A DNA stretch of 64,000 bases from Megascapheus bottae (Eukaryota; Chordata; Mammalia; Rodentia; Geomyidae): positions 3,705,001 through 3,769,000 of the forward strand of contig JANJXV010000014.1 of the NCBI GenBank assembly GCA_024803745.1, written 5' to 3'. Shown here in pieces: positions 49,846-62,002 of the stretch. Both the position numbers and the translations under genes were made by a program. How positions within the stretch are numbered: the first letter of the stretch is position 1; every line of letters begins with the position of its first letter. A model generated the notes under the pieces. The model ran no database searches and was not told the DNA's origin. It saw only the letters and a program-made list of their open reading frames with translations.

Positions 49846-49848
<3 letters not shown>
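49327..49848. other. Unique sequence with C/T-rich part
   Basis: A pyrimidine-rich run at 49675-49765 gives overlapping open frames. No repeat family is called. Confidence 0.5.

Positions 49849-49908
<60 letters not shown>
49849..49908. repeat. (TG)n microsatellite
   Basis: TG dinucleotides ending in a TATG interruption. The 133-codon frame across it is an artefact. Confidence 0.96.
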
Positions 49909-50049
49909 GCTATGGATCATTCTTATGAGTGTGTGCTGTTCTTCATGTGCTTACTACTGATACTAGATGTAAACTTACTTATTCTCTGTTTCTTACTTGC
50001 AAGCCAGATCATTCTAAGGGCATTCCAATCAGTTATGAACCAACAAAAA

Positions 50050-50215
50050 ATTATGTCCAGTATACAGTTTTGTAGTTTATTTATTAATTCATTTATTTAC
50101 TTGACTTATACTAAATTGTACCCAGAGAGGCATTTCATCATGACATTTTCATATAATCATATAATGTACTTTGATCACCTTCATTTCCATATTTTTAGGA
50201 TTCATTATAACTGAA
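50050..50215 (-). mobile_element. Possible old L1 3' UTR
   Basis: 'tcatataatgtactttgatc' followed by 'accttcatttccat' resembles the reverse complement of L1 tails. Uncertain. Confidence 0.4.
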
Positions 50216-50365
50216 GTGGGTTTGAAGTGGTGTGAAGAATGTTGGGCAAGGATTTTTTTTAAATATAATTTCAAAAATCAAGTCAACACTAGATTTATGT
50301 GCACCCATAGATGTTACATGTTTATGTAAATCAAAAATGTTTAAATTCTCATTGATTTGCTAAAA

Positions 50366-50770
50366 CTATGTTAGCTACCTATTGTTATATAAACAATTTG
50401 CCACCAAATCCGAGGTTTAAATGAATACCATTTATCAGCTGCATTTGTGTAAATCATAAATCTATACATACTGAGCCAGATCTTCAACTTCAGTCTCTCA
50501 AAAAGCTGCAAAGTATTGACTCTGGTCCCCAAGGCTGGAAAGAACCATTTCCCAGCTTCCTCTCAAGGCTGATGATCCAGCTGCTGGCTGGAGGCTCAGT
50601 TCTTTGCCACATAGGCTGGTCAACTGTAGCTGCAACTTGTCTCCTCCAGAGTAGAGCTCTGAAGAAGGAAAAAAAGGATTGAAGGATGGCCAAATAGTAT
50701 GGAAATCACATCCATCTTGTCACCTAATTAGGGAGTGATATCCAATTACTCTTCCTATATTGCCTTCTAA
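50366..50770 (+). mobile_element. MaLR (MLT1-like) LTR
   Basis: The start 'tgttagctacctattgttat', the block 'gctgctggctggaggctcag', and the end part 'gggagtgatatccaattact' follow an MLT1-type LTR in order. It is strongly diverged. A 67-codon minus frame inside it is meaningless. Confidence 0.65.
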
Positions 50771-51090
50771 GCAACTTTAACTTTTGTTAAGTATTTCAAA
50801 GTCCCCTCAGAGTCTTGTTCTGACAATTTTCTTCTAGTCCCCTTCCCTAGCTCATGCAATAGTCAGAAGCAAAAGATTAAAAAATAACAAGATGAAAGAT
50901 ACAGGGCTTGTCGTTCTTATGGTGTGATATTTTTCCCCCTTTGATTTTTGTTTCTAGAACTTTGAGTCAATTTGCTATGGCTCTTCTGTGTATTTTTCCT
51001 GTTTATTCCTGGAAAGTAAACAATTATAATCACAGGCTTTCTTCTTTAATTTTTTTTGACTTTGTTTTGGCTGTGAGAACTCTGTTGAGG
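50771..51090. other. Unique sequence, nothing recognised
   Basis: No repeat or gene is supportable. Confidence 0.5.
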
Positions 51091-51094
51091 GTTA

Positions 51095-51225
51095 CCCTCT
51101 CATTTTATTAATGAGGAAAATAACATCTTGAGAAGTTTGATGACAACTTCAAGTTCACACAAAGGGAAAGAAGTCATGGATTTCCCTGCTTCTAAACCAC
51201 TACCCTATGTAGCTTATTTAGTGTG
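51095..51225 (-). repeat. MIR SINE
   Basis: 'ctcattttattaatgaggaa', 'acttcaagttcacacaaagg' and 'cctgcttctaaaccactacc' follow the MIR reverse complement. Confidence 0.65.
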
Positions 51226-52235
51226 CCAACACGGGGGATGTTACCACCATGTCTTTCTCTTCTACCACATTACATCTCACCATGAATCCAGTTATAAGAG
51301 TTATCACCATATCATAAGCAAGGAACCCATTCCATTTTGAAGGTAACTTTTATTTACTCATGGCAAATAGTTGTACACCAGGCAGTGTTCTGACGGCACT
51401 CTGTGTACTAAATGTCCTTAATTCTCTGAAGAATTTCTCCTCCTTTCCAATGGAATCCTCAATAAAGCAAATGAAATACATATAGAAAGAAGGGAGCAGG
51501 AGAATTGTGTGAAATCAAAGTCCTGTTTGAATCTGAGTTCCAAAAGCAAATGAGTATGTATTTAGAATGACAGGATTTCATTCATAGGAGTGTTCTGATA
51601 TCTAACATGTTTTTAGAGTAGTTGTGCTTCTGAAAAAAAATATATAGTTTGGTATAAATAAAGCCACTCTAGGAGGACAAAACATCAAGGTTTTCAACTG
51701 GAGACTTAGGAAACAAAATCTTTATTAAATCTAGCCTTTTAAGTTTATATTTACTTATGAGTTTAAAACAATAAGTTCTTATCTCAGTTCTTGAACTTCT
51801 AGTGTATTTTCCAGAAGCTGTTACCCAGTGTGGAGAGGAAATGAAATACTGCCACCTCCTATCCATTCTTCTATTCAAGTCTGTACTTCTGATTTCTCCT
51901 CCTTAATTTTAAGAATTTATCACATTCTCCTGAACTTTAATAAACTGTAATATTTCTGCAGGAAGTGATAACAGCCATGTTAGATGCTATGCTTTTTATT
52001 TGTTTTTAATAAAAGTGATATACCATCTCTCCCTAACAAAAATCTCAAAGCAAAAATTAAAATGCAGTTAAGCTTTAGAGATGGTGCCGATATGTGGGTC
52101 ACAATTGTGTAAAAACAAAAATGTGAAACGCAAGTATGAAGTTTTGATGTGACAGCGATCTCTGGTGAAACTGTCACAGAAAACCCCCAACTCGAAATTA
52201 TATAGACTTGTGGCTGCTGGTGTAGTAGCTTTTTA
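51226..52235. other. Unique sequence, nothing recognised
   Basis: No repeat family is supportable apart from a weak MIR-like piece at 51350-51430. Confidence 0.45.
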
Positions 52236-52237
52236 TT

Positions 52238-52580
52238 TAATTATTCATGGCAGAATCAGAGTTTAACTCAGGGCTTTGCACTTGCAGAGCTCTGCCAATT
52301 GAGCCATACCCATACACATAACTTTTAAAACATTTTAATTATTTTTCAGATACTTTCAATGTTTTTACTCTCATTGACATTGGACCTTAGTCCTTCTGCC
52401 AGTGATTTCCATGTAGCTTGGTCACTGTGGTGGACCATTGTGACTTGACTATTTATTGACATGGATACTCCCTAACTTTTTGTCTAGTTTGGCTTCAATC
52501 CCTGATCCCTCCCCTCCCTCTCTTCATCTGCTTCCCAGCTAGCTAGGATTACAGGAATGAGCCACAGTATCTGAGCCTCT
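52238..52580 (-). repeat. Decayed B1-dID-type SINE with inserted sequence
   Basis: An ID-like part at about 52245-52310 ('gtttaactcagggctttgca', 'gagctctgccaattgagcc') and a B1-like part at about 52470-52580 ('cagctagctaggattacagg', 'aatgagccacagtatctgag') share orientation, separated by about 160 bases of other sequence. They may be two independent elements. Confidence 0.5.
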
Positions 52581-52761
52581 TTTGTTCTTTTGACTGGTCT
52601 TCATCCTCTCTGCCTGTTAGAAATCTAAACTTTTTTTTTCAATAGTCCATATCAGAATTGGTTTGCTCTTTTTATTTGAATTGAATTTTCTTTCCATATA
52701 TTTGACTTTGCCAAACAATGTCATTTAGACATGATTTTGGGGGTCCCATATTGAATGGCTT

Positions 52762-52764
52762 TGT

Positions 52765-52842
<78 letters not shown>
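52762..52842. repeat. Compound (TG)n(GA)n microsatellite
   Basis: TG repeats to 52803, a short 'aaagaaa' link, then GA repeats to 52842. Confidence 0.96.
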
Positions 52843-52846
<4 letters not shown>

Positions 52847-53394
52847 CTCATGAGTGAATCTGTCCCTACTCAAGAGGATCAGCTTTATAAGAGCAAAGAA
52901 AATTTATTTCCCCCCAGTTGGACATGGAAACAGATAGGCATACAGGGAATAAATTCAAACAAAACAAGAAATGAAGTCCTTACTTGCCTGGGGAGGAGGA
53001 TTCTGATCAATTACCGGTGATTACTGGGCAGGGGCAAGGAACAGTGCAATTTTGATCAGTGGTGGCAGAAATAGGAGAGAAGAGATACGTGCTTCAGCAT
53101 CCCTATACAAGAACTCATTCTTCTCCTGTGGTCTTCCTTGTTATCTTTCCTAAGAGACTGAAGAATACTCCTAAAATGTTCCCCATGTTATCTTAATACT
53201 TACACAGTGTGAGGCTGGAGTTGTTACTGAGAGATACTTGATGACTGAATGAGTAATGCCTCACAGTTCATCACTATGGAAGGAGAAAAGGGAACACATA
53301 TCTTGTCCAGATTGTTTATTCATTGGTGATGGTCTATGCAGAATGTGCTTTGATTTTTATTTTTTGCTTGCACAGGGTACTCATTTTCTTTTTT
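52843..53394. other. Unique sequence, nothing recognised
   Basis: No repeat or gene is supportable. Confidence 0.5.
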
Positions 53395-53600
53395 TTTAAA
53401 TTGTACTTTATTGTTGGGGTGATGTATAGAGCGGATACAGTTATATTCATGACTTCATGAACATTCATACCCATTCTTGATTTTTTTTATTTTTTAAATT
53501 TATTTTAAAACCATTTTGATTTTTTTGTGTGTGAAGTTTTGTCTACTCAGATGACGTATCCCTTTATAAATTTTGTTTATCCTCTCTACCCATTTGCCTT
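53395..53600 (-). mobile_element. Possible old L1 3' UTR
   Basis: A poly(T) start and 'ttgtactttattgttggggt' followed by 'atacagttatattcatgac' resembles a L1 tail in reverse. Uncertain. Confidence 0.35.
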
Positions 53601-53621
53601 TTTGTTTTTACTTACCTTTAT

Positions 53622-53871
53622 TTATTTATTATTATTAGTAGTAGTAGTATTTTTTTGATGGATCATGGGGATTGAACTTGGCCTGGGCCCTGTCCCTGAG
53701 CTCTTCAGCTCAAGGCTACTGCCCTACCCTTGAGCCAAACCCCACTTCCCATTTTCTAGAGGTAATCTGGAGATAAGAGACTCTTAAGTCCTTTGTGCCT
53801 GGGTTGGCTTTGAACCTCAGATCTCAGCCTCCTGAGTATCTAGGATTACAGGAGTGAGCCCCTGTGCCCAG
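53622..53871 (-). repeat. 7SL-Geo dimeric SINE
   Basis: A full copy with (TTA/TAG)n at its 3' side. The duplication tttacttacctttat is perfect at 53607-53621 and 53872-53886. Geo ('gtccctgagctcttcagctc') and 7SL ('gatctcagcctcctgagtat') halves are clear. Confidence 0.96.
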
Positions 53872-54223
53872 TTTACTTACCTTTATAAACAGTCCAAACA
53901 AAATATATCCATCAGCTGCGGCCAATTGGATTTCCTTCAACATTGTTTTCCAGTCTTCTATCCCTATTAAGTATATCCTGAGTATGGTTTTATGGAGAAG
54001 GCAGAATTTGCAGAGAGAACAGACCTGTCAGTTAATACTTCATCAACACAAGCCTTTGCTTGAAACGTCTGGAGGTGAAACTCACTTCCGTTCTTCCCAA
54101 AAGATTCTTCATGGGATAAGTGTCTTCTTTAATACCATTAGAATTGTTATACCCAGCCATTTTGGGGTCCCCGGCCCCCAACAATAGAGTCACCAGCACT
54201 CAGTGAACAGAGCTAGAAGTCAG

Positions 54224-54229
54224 TTTAAT
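54224..54229 (-). terminator. LTR polyadenylation signal ATTAAA
   Basis: The minus strand reads ATTAAA about 75 bases past the TATA-like box, a spacing in keeping with a short R region. Confidence 0.55.
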
Positions 54230-54301
54230 CACAGTGCAGCAGCTACTCTCCACCTTAGGGCTGATAGAGAGCAGCCTCGACCTTCCGATGGTGGGGCTGA
54301 G

Positions 54302-54309
54302 CTTTTAAA
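54302..54309 (-). promoter_or_regulatory. LTR TATA-like box
   Basis: The minus strand reads TTTAAAAG in the right place between the repeated U3 units and the R region. Confidence 0.5.
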
Positions 54310-54312
54310 GGA

Positions 54313-54400
54313 GAGCACCACACAGAGGTGCTGGTCCAGGAAAACACCACAGGCAGGTGGTCACAAGAAAAACACCACACGTGGGTAGTCAAGCAGTTTA
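54313..54400 (-). promoter_or_regulatory. Three imperfect 28-29-bp U3 repeats
   Basis: The core CACCAC starts at 54316, 54345 and 54373, each followed by a similar purine/GGT segment, so U3 carries three imperfect tandem units. The third contains CACGTG, an E-box. Tandem U3 repeats commonly act as enhancers in retroviral LTRs. Confidence 0.6.
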
Positions 54401-54462
54401 AGTAGTTTTAGAAAAAATAAAAACAGAATTAGACAGCTAATCCTGACAGGTTACTATAGAAT

Positions 54463-55360
54463 CATTCCGGATTTTCACAATTTAAAATAACTTCACTAGG
54501 AAAGTGATCAATAAACCTAAACCTTTGCTTAAAATATTCTACACATATGAGGTGTAAATATAGTTAAGAGGAACTAATTAAATTTTTTAAAATATTAACT
54601 TTCCCAAAGGGAATGGAAGTACAGCATACGTGGCTTTCATTAGTGACTTTACCGTGGAGATATAAACCAAAATACTTAATAAGAAACATTTAATGATTAA
54701 TTAATAGATTCTGAAAATTGTTTGTTAATGGGTATTCCATACTCATGAAACATAGCTTTTGTGTGTTTTCTGAATTGCTCTCTTTGGGAAAAGGCAAGAT
54801 GTTGTCAATCAAACCTTGTCAACTGTTGGCAAAGCAGCTGCATCTCATTTCTCTGCCTCTTCCAGACTGGGTATCTTGACTTTCTCAGATCACGAGAGGT
54901 CAAAAACCAAACAAAAAAAATCTGAAATAAAAGATCAAATAAAACCATTTTTTGTAGAAATTCAGAAGGAGGGGTCATCTTTGATGATATCAATATAACA
55001 GTAAAAACATAGAGAAATAGAAAACTAGCTACACCGTAAGGAACAGCCACTGGTATTCTATAGATGGATTCTATTCAGAAACTAATGTTTCCTCATAACA
55101 CAAAGAAATCCACACCAAATTTAATAAAGGTAGATCATTCTTTCATGAAGTTTTCAAATAGCTTTTTTAAGGCTAATCGAAATTAACACAGAGGTACAAT
55201 TAAATGTAACTCATGTGCTACATGTTCTTTTTGAATTCTTTAAGAAATGGGACTTGGCTCAAGTATATATAGAAAATGTCTGAATTACTATGCCTGGCTT
55301 AGACATTAGCCTGTACTCTGGGTTTGTATGTCCACGTGTATGTTTAACTTATCCTCTTAG
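54463..55360. other. Unique sequence, nothing recognised
   Basis: AT-rich, no repeat or gene supportable. Confidence 0.5.
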
Positions 55361-55372
55361 CAAATAACAGAC

Positions 55373-55569
55373 TTTTTTTTTTTTTTTTTTTTGCCAGTCC
55401 TGGACTTGATCTCAGGGTTTAAGCACTGTCCTTGGACTTTTCTCAAGGCTAGAGTTCTACCACTCGAGCTTCATCCCACTTCCGGCTTTTTTCTACGGAT
55501 GTGGTGCCAAGGACCCTGGTCTTCGTGCATGCGAGGCAAGCACACTACCACTAGGCCAAACTCTCGGCC
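55373..55569 (-). repeat. IDL-Geo dimeric SINE
   Basis: A T20 tract is followed by Geo and ID-like reverse complements. The duplication caaataacagac is perfect at 55361-55372 and 55570-55581. The long uninterrupted tail suggests a young copy. Confidence 0.97.
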
Positions 55570-55584
55570 CAAATAACAGACATT

Positions 55585-56185
55585 TTAAAGGCTATGCGTT
55601 CCAAACTCCTGATCTTCCCACCTTAACTCCTAGTCTCAAACTTCAGCTTCATTCCTTCAGTTATGCAGGCAGAATTTGTCAGTCTGAACTTTCCCATTCC
55701 TTTTCTTATTCCAGTAGGTAACAAAATACATACAGCATGGGATCATTCTATCTTATTTTACCACCTCAATCTTCTCCTCTGCCATTTCTTTCTAGAATTT
55801 ACCTCTCATTGGGCTCTGAGCCTTTAGCTTCCTGGAGTCCTTTGTGAACAGTTAGACAGACCCATTGAAAATAAAGACACGGCATGACTGTCTTCCACTC
55901 ACAAACCTCACGTATCTGTCCTTTTCAGTTAGAGTAAATCCCAAAGTCCTTTAAAAGCTTATCAATGTGCACAACATCTGGCCTCCCAGGGCCTCTTTGC
56001 CCAGATCCCCAGTTCCTCTCTAGCTGCCAGTCACAGCTCCAGCCACGTTGGCTTCCTTGCCAGTCCCTTTGTCTGGAAATCTCTTTGTATCAATCCCCAC
56101 ATGGCTCACTCTCTCTCCCCTTCAAAGTCTTTCATTAAATGCCATCTTCTTAATAAAGTCTTCCTTAACTCTTTTAAGAATTATC
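55585..56185 (+). mobile_element. L2 LINE fossil, ORF2 end to 3' UTR
   Basis: 'aaactcctgatcttcccacc', 'gtaaatcccaaagtccttta', 'gtgcacaacatctggcctcc', 'ctccagccacgttggcttcc' and 'aatgccatcttcttaataaa' follow the L2 consensus in order. No frame is intact. Confidence 0.75.
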
Positions 56186-56192
56186 ATCTGTG

Positions 56193-56371
56193 AGGCTGGA
56201 AGTGTGGCCAAGTGGTAGAATGCTTACCTAGCATGCATTAAAGCCTTGGGGTTGATTCTTTTGTGCTACATGCACAACAAAAGCCAGAAGTGATGCTGTG
56301 GCTCAAGTGGTAGAGCCGTGAGAAAGTGCCCATGCCCTGAGTTCCAGCACGAGGACTGGCAAAAAAATAAC
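56193..56371 (+). repeat. IDL-Geo dimeric SINE
   Basis: A slightly shortened copy flanked by the perfect duplication aattatcatctgtg at 56179-56192 and 56372-56385. It landed at the 3' end of the L2 fossil. Confidence 0.96.
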
Positions 56372-56385
56372 AATTATCATCTGTG

Positions 56386-57355
56386 CTTCAAGAATGGGAA
56401 CGACAGAGCTTATGCCCATATCTATCATTTCTATTTGTATTCTGGACAGTTTGTTTATTCTCTCTTATTCAGTTTCCTTACTATACATTTGAGGGGTTAC
56501 AGAAAATGCTACCTAACATCCTTTCATTTCTCAACTTGAAAAAGAGTCTATGAGACAAAAATAAAAATATACGTAAATAAATAAATAAATGCTTTGAGAC
56601 CAAGTTGAGCTTGTTAAATTGTGTTAGTTAGACTTAGCCTTCAAAGTCTATTTTCAATGAATGAGAGGGGCCTTATCTATCTAAAGCTCAATTTGTATAG
56701 GTAGAAAGTATTAAAATGTAGCATGAGATTCTTTAAAGCAAATGTTATATTTGTGAGAAAAATCTATTTGGGTCACTGAATACTTGAGAATCCTTGAAAA
56801 TGGAAATTAAATTCTCTGGTCATTGGTCTCCTCATCCATAAGCTGAATATGTTATATTTGATGGTCTTTATCATCTCTTTTAGATGTAGAATTCCTCCTG
56901 TACTGAGAGAAAATCATACACTTTCCCGCATTGTCCTGAGGCTTCATCTAGTTTTATGAATATTTATAGGCAAGCTGATGATTGGAGACACAAACCCCTG
57001 GCTTTGAGTAGCATGGCTCCAGTCCTTTTGAGAGTAGTTGTCGATATTTGTTATTATAGTTCTGTTCATGTGCTTCACTCACTATGCCCAGAGGCCTCAG
57101 AGTTCAGAATTAATGTGACTCAATGACACAAGTGAATGCTGTATAGTCATAATTATTAAACCATAATCTTCATTAGTAAGTCTGCTTCTATATAGAATTG
57201 AGCAACTGGAAGTGTGTAAGGAAAACCTTCTAAGTCTAGGATTCCTTATACCTTTGGAGGTATGAATATGTTATTAATTAAGATTGTGAATTTTTAAAAA
57301 TTCTTTATGGAATGGCTGTGGCCGCTGATGTCATTTTGACAGTTAAAGACATATT
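56386..57355. other. Unique sequence, nothing recognised
   Basis: A short (TAAA)n lies at 56573-56590. No repeat family or gene is supportable. Confidence 0.5.
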
Positions 57356-57370
57356 TTAAATGTTCTTTTC

Positions 57371-57589
57371 CTTTCTTTTCTTTCTTTGTTGTGAGCCTTG
57401 AATTCAGGGTCTGTGAGCCTCTTTGTGCTCGACTAGTGTTTTATCCCTTGAACCACAGCAACACTTCTGGTTTCTGAGCGGTTAACAGGAGATATGGGTC
57501 TTTTCTGCCCAGACTGGCTTTGAACCACAACCCTTGGATCTCAGACACTTGACTAGCTAGGATGACAGGTTGAGCCACTGGAGACTAGC
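57371..57589 (-). repeat. 7SL-Geo dimeric SINE
   Basis: Geo reverse complement and 7SL reverse complement are clear ('ctggctttgaaccacaaccc', 'gactagctaggatgacag'). An imperfect duplication, ttaaatgttcttttc at 57356-57370 and ttaaattttcttgtc at 57590-57604, flanks it. The 3' side starts with a CTTT-rich tract. Confidence 0.9.
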
Positions 57590-57604
57590 TTAAATTTTCT
57601 TGTC

Positions 57605-58700
57605 TGCAGTTTTCAAAACATTCTGGAGAGGTTAACTAAAAAAAAATTCTACAAGCTTCCTTTGATGTTAATAAAAGGGACAATTCTGTGATGACCATTC
57701 TATGTAAGGTAAACCTGAGACTCCTAGAAAATGAAAGCAAGGATTTCCAGAACATATCCATCCAATACCTGATATCCTATTGAGTCACATAGCTGATACA
57801 ATTCAATCATATATTCATCCAATCACACATGGATCGGTCAGATACTGTTTGACTACAATTCAGGTATTGGTGGTGTTGAGTCTCGGGGATATGATTGTGC
57901 TGTTAATTGAAATCTACCAGGGAAAACATAATGAAATGCCCACAAATAAATCAAAGGGTCCTTAGTAACACTGGTAACCTATTATAGCTCTGTTTTCTAT
58001 CTTGTAGAGAGAATATTTTGTAAATTGTGAACCTAATTGAAATCATATGTCACTACACTTGGCATTTCCAGACAGGCAGACCAGCATCAGCTGCTCTGTA
58101 GAAACATAACATTCATAATGTTTGTCTTTTTATTACTAAGGATATTTTAAAGAAAACTAAAAGTTCATGGGCAGTTGGAGTCTGAGAAACACTTCTGTTA
58201 TTAATGTTCCTAATCTTTCTCTTTGAATCAGACCTTAATTTTATGTCTTTCCTAATCCCTTACTTCTTAGAAAGGCTATTTTCCTTCATCTCAACAGTAT
58301 AGTTTCTTCTTATTTCTGAGCAATCATTATATACTTATTTCTTTCTTCCAAGATGGGATGAAGTCTTATCTAGCAACTTGGTGACTTGATCTTGTTTGAC
58401 TATAACAAGCTGTACTATTTTCTGTAGTTCACTTTCCCCAGGGGTGATACTGCCTTTCTGTCCCATCTCTATTCTTGCTGAGAAGGACTGACTCTCTGGA
58501 ACAGTGATGGCAGCCTTACCAAAAGGCTTTACTTACTTTATCTCCACTGCCCTAAGGCAAGTAGGTAGGAGGAAAAATCTAAATTTTGAATTTCTCCAAT
58601 CAGGTTTGATGACTTTCAATAAAAAAAATTTTTTCTAGGCAAAATTCTGGAAAATAGTAATTGCATGAGAAATGGAAAACTTGCTCCCTTGCAAAGAGGC
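57605..58700. other. Unique sequence, nothing recognised
   Basis: No repeat or gene is supportable. Confidence 0.5.
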
Positions 58701-58713
58701 GGGGGGGGGGGGG
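58701..58713. repeat. G13 homopolymer
   Basis: Run of G within a purine-rich stretch. Confidence 0.95.
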
Positions 58714-61700
58714 AGGGAAAGAGCAAAGTAAGAAAAAGAAAATTTTTAAAGGGGAAAGGAGCTGATGTGGCAGTCAGTAACATGGGTCTGTGAAACCAGC
58801 TGGAATATTGTGTGTTGTACAGCTTCTGCATAATGAATTAAGGTTTTTCAAATGATAGAGGTTTGTTTCCAAGAGGGAGGAGGCCACGTTAGCACTCATC
58901 CCTTCAGAACCACAGGATTGCAGACTATACCGTCTTACTGCCTGTTTTTCTTGTCTGCCAAAGGGGAAGGGAGTGGTGCTGCCTTTGATTATTAACCTTT
59001 AGAATATCCTTTTTACTATTGGTGATCATGGCAAAGAGAAATGTTATATTCATAGATGATCTCAATCTATGTTTAGTCCTTCCCTTCAGCCTCTCCTTAC
59101 TAAATCTCTTACCTACACAATATGCTGAGTTTCACAGACTACGAGTAATTGAACCAAGGACAGAGAAAGCAAAAGGCGGTCACATTTTGTATGACCCTCA
59201 CCCTGGATACATCCAAAAGTTCTGGCATTGCTTGGATCTTGCCTATTGGATTCCTCTTCCTAGCTCTAGCAAAGGAGGATAAGATTCCAAATGACTGCAT
59301 TTCATTTCAATACTTTCCAGGAGACCAAATGAAGTTTATTTTTCTATTATATTGCTCAATTGTTCTTGAGTATTTTTCATAAATTAAGAGAGAGATTTTT
59401 AATCAAATCTAAAATGCCTTGTTACAGAGTTCAGAATAGTAAATGTTGATTTTAAATTGTATTTTTATGCTTAATTTTAAAGAATTAATTTTTAATATCT
59501 GTATCTTATAATGTTCATGCATGAAACTTACTTGAGTCATGGTGAGAACAACCTATATTCTGTCCTTTTAGAACAGCCATGCTAAAGGCAAGGTACTACA
59601 CCTCCTTTGTGGAATGTTGGAGGAAGAAAATGCCTGCTAGCACATTTTTTTAGTGGTGAAATAGAGTAGTGGATTTTAGGACTCAAGATCTACTTGTTGA
59701 ATTTTGAAACCAATGTATAACATTGTCATCAAATGTGTTAGGCATCTGGGCTTTGTTTAGTGTATGAGTGTATTGACATACTAGAGAATATAAAATCAAA
59801 TGAAGCATAGAACATTTTCCCTGCTTATTCTTACTTAGAAACTCATCGTGAAAAACATTGTGGTTTATCTTTTTCTTTTGGAAATCCAGCCATATCAGTG
59901 AATAAAATGATCGTGGTTTTGACATTCTACTCCAAGTGATCAAGCTAGAGGTACCTTCTGTGTTTCTTCACACATGAGTAACCAGACAAGTGGGAACTTG
60001 ATCAAGATTCAGACTTTGAAACTCTTTAGTTTGCTTGTTTATTTTTTTATGAAAGACACAACTAGTGATGTCATATGGAAGTTTATAACGTTACACATAC
60101 AGATATTTATATATATCTTGAAATAAGTATATCCTGGATATTATATTAAAGCTATAACTGAAATTGATGCTATAATCTCAGGAGATTAAATACAGTAATG
60201 CTTGTTGAAACATTTGTGTGATTAGTCATTTAGGCTTTTCCTTTTCTTAGAGCAATGGAATATTGGAACCTGCTACATTTTCTCATTAGGACAGTTAAAG
60301 GTCAAATGACAAAAGGTGCCACTCCACTGTGAAAGCTAATGCATAAAACTGAATAAAAATATCCTATCCTAGCCTTTATATATAATGACTTTCTAGTGCT
60401 AGGTTATATAATCCTAATGGAAGCCATCCGTTAATGTATGTCTATTTACTAATTCTAGCAGATCAAAATGAAAGAATTCTCTAGAAAATTGTCCATTTAT
60501 GCCAGTTGGAGTGAATAGCCAGAAAATAGAGCAAAATGGGGCCAAAAGAGCCAAAAAGGCCCATACGTAGAAACCAGGTTTGTCCATCTAGATGCTACTC
60601 CTCTGTGAGCAATGAGCTTGGACAGAATATCCAGAATGCAAAATGTACTTCAGGAGAAAACTCCTCTGAATAGAGGGCAATGTGGCCAGATGGCCCAGAT
60701 TCCAAGATTTCCCATACCAATCAGATGAAGAAGGCAAGTCAAGTAGACATGAGCATATAATTTGTAGGAAACTAGAGAGGGATTCTACCGCTTATATTCA
60801 AATATAAATGGAAACACAGGCAAGGTTTGGGTGGTGCGTTAAGACACGAGTGTTCAGATTTTCAGAGGAAGCAAAGTACTCATCTCTAGTCCCAACACAC
60901 TGTAAGAATGTCTCATTTCATAGAAAAATATCCTAAAAAGGAGAACTCTGTACTTTCTGTTAACAATATGGATTTGGTTCCATTTAGAAGCTATATTTGA
61001 GCTTATAGGAGAGAATTTTATTGGCATATGTGCTATTAAAGCTTTCCTAGAACTAGGGTCCCAGACAGGATGGTTCATAACCAATAGAAAATTGATAGTG
61101 ATTAATCATCACATAGTTATTAATCAAATGTACTGACCTTTCAGAGAATGCTGGATTTTAAAATGAGTGTTTAATGTTAATGGTTGCTATTCTTTCCTTC
61201 TCATTTTTAGGTTTTGTTCAATATTCCAATTTAGAAACTCAACAGAAAGTTGTCAATACAGACCATTAGGTCATACAGGAAAATAATATAAATTTCCATT
61301 TGCAATGGGCCCTAGTCAATCTAGGAAGGTATATGGAATCCTTTGTGGCATGTTTTTTTGTTAACATGCTGTTCACTAAATTGGCCAGTCCAGTCATTCG
61401 GACTCTGCAAGAAATTGTGGATTCATTAGTAGTATTGACAGTGGTGATTAAGAATGATGTCCTAGGCTACTTATTTTTGTAAGGTGACCATCGTCAAACA
61501 TTTGAGCAGCAATTTCAAAGTTAACATGGGCTTCAACGTTTCAAAAGATCTATATACCCTGGAGCAAAGGATGCGAGGCTGGTAAATTAATCAGTGTTGA
61601 GGGTAAAATCGCACAGACTAAAGAATTCTCCATAGCAAAGGCCTCCTTCTTGTCTCTTTCATCTTCTGGCAATAATACTGAGAGGTGGACCCAGTAGGCC

Positions 61701-61985
61701 TCACACTTCCAGACAAGCACTGCTTGTGGCTTGATTAGATGGTGGCTGGTGTTTCCCTTTACCTCTATCTCAGACACTTATCCACGGAAGTGGTAAAATA
61801 ATGATGACTGCATTATTATGAATCTGAAAATTGTGTTGACACTTTTGTTTATGGAAAAAAATCCCCCAGAATGATAATTGTAGAAGCAATGTGGGGAAGA
61901 TGGCCTAACTGATATTAGAAATCATGGGTCTTCTTTTTTAGTTTTCAGTGGGAAAAAGACATTTCTATCTATCTGTAAAAAGTGT
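58714..61985. other. Largest stretch without a named repeat
   Basis: About 3.3 kb without a confident repeat or exon. Short frames at 59019-59282 and 61300-61482 show nothing firm; the latter has a faint retroviral look. A 5-bp stem hairpin (AGGAG/CTCCT) lies near 60652. Confidence 0.45.
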
Positions 61986-62002
61986 CCTGGAATTTAGTGT
62001 TC

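Larger units (their letters stand above)
54145..54456 (-). mobile_element. Solo ERVK-type LTR
   Basis: A 312-base unit flanked by the 6-base duplication tagaat at 54139-54144 and 54457-54462, the length made by betaretrovirus-like (ERVK) integrases. Read on the minus strand it has a TATA-like box, an ATTAAA polyadenylation signal, a G-rich R/U5 part and an end in ACA. The 5' end reads TAGTAACC where TG is expected, likely one mutation. No internal retroviral sequence lies beside it, so it is a solo LTR left by recombination. A plus-strand frame of 61 codons inside is meaningless. Confidence 0.8.

Noticed and set aside
49813..50214. 133-codon frame with Cys-Val repeats
   Set aside because: A translated (TG)n microsatellite supplies the open part.
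54203..54388. 61-codon plus-strand frame
   Set aside because: It lies antisense inside the solo LTR and has no coding meaning.
59019..59382. Two overlapping frames of 77-87 codons
   Set aside because: No known domain and no supporting gene structure; the overlap in two frames argues for chance.
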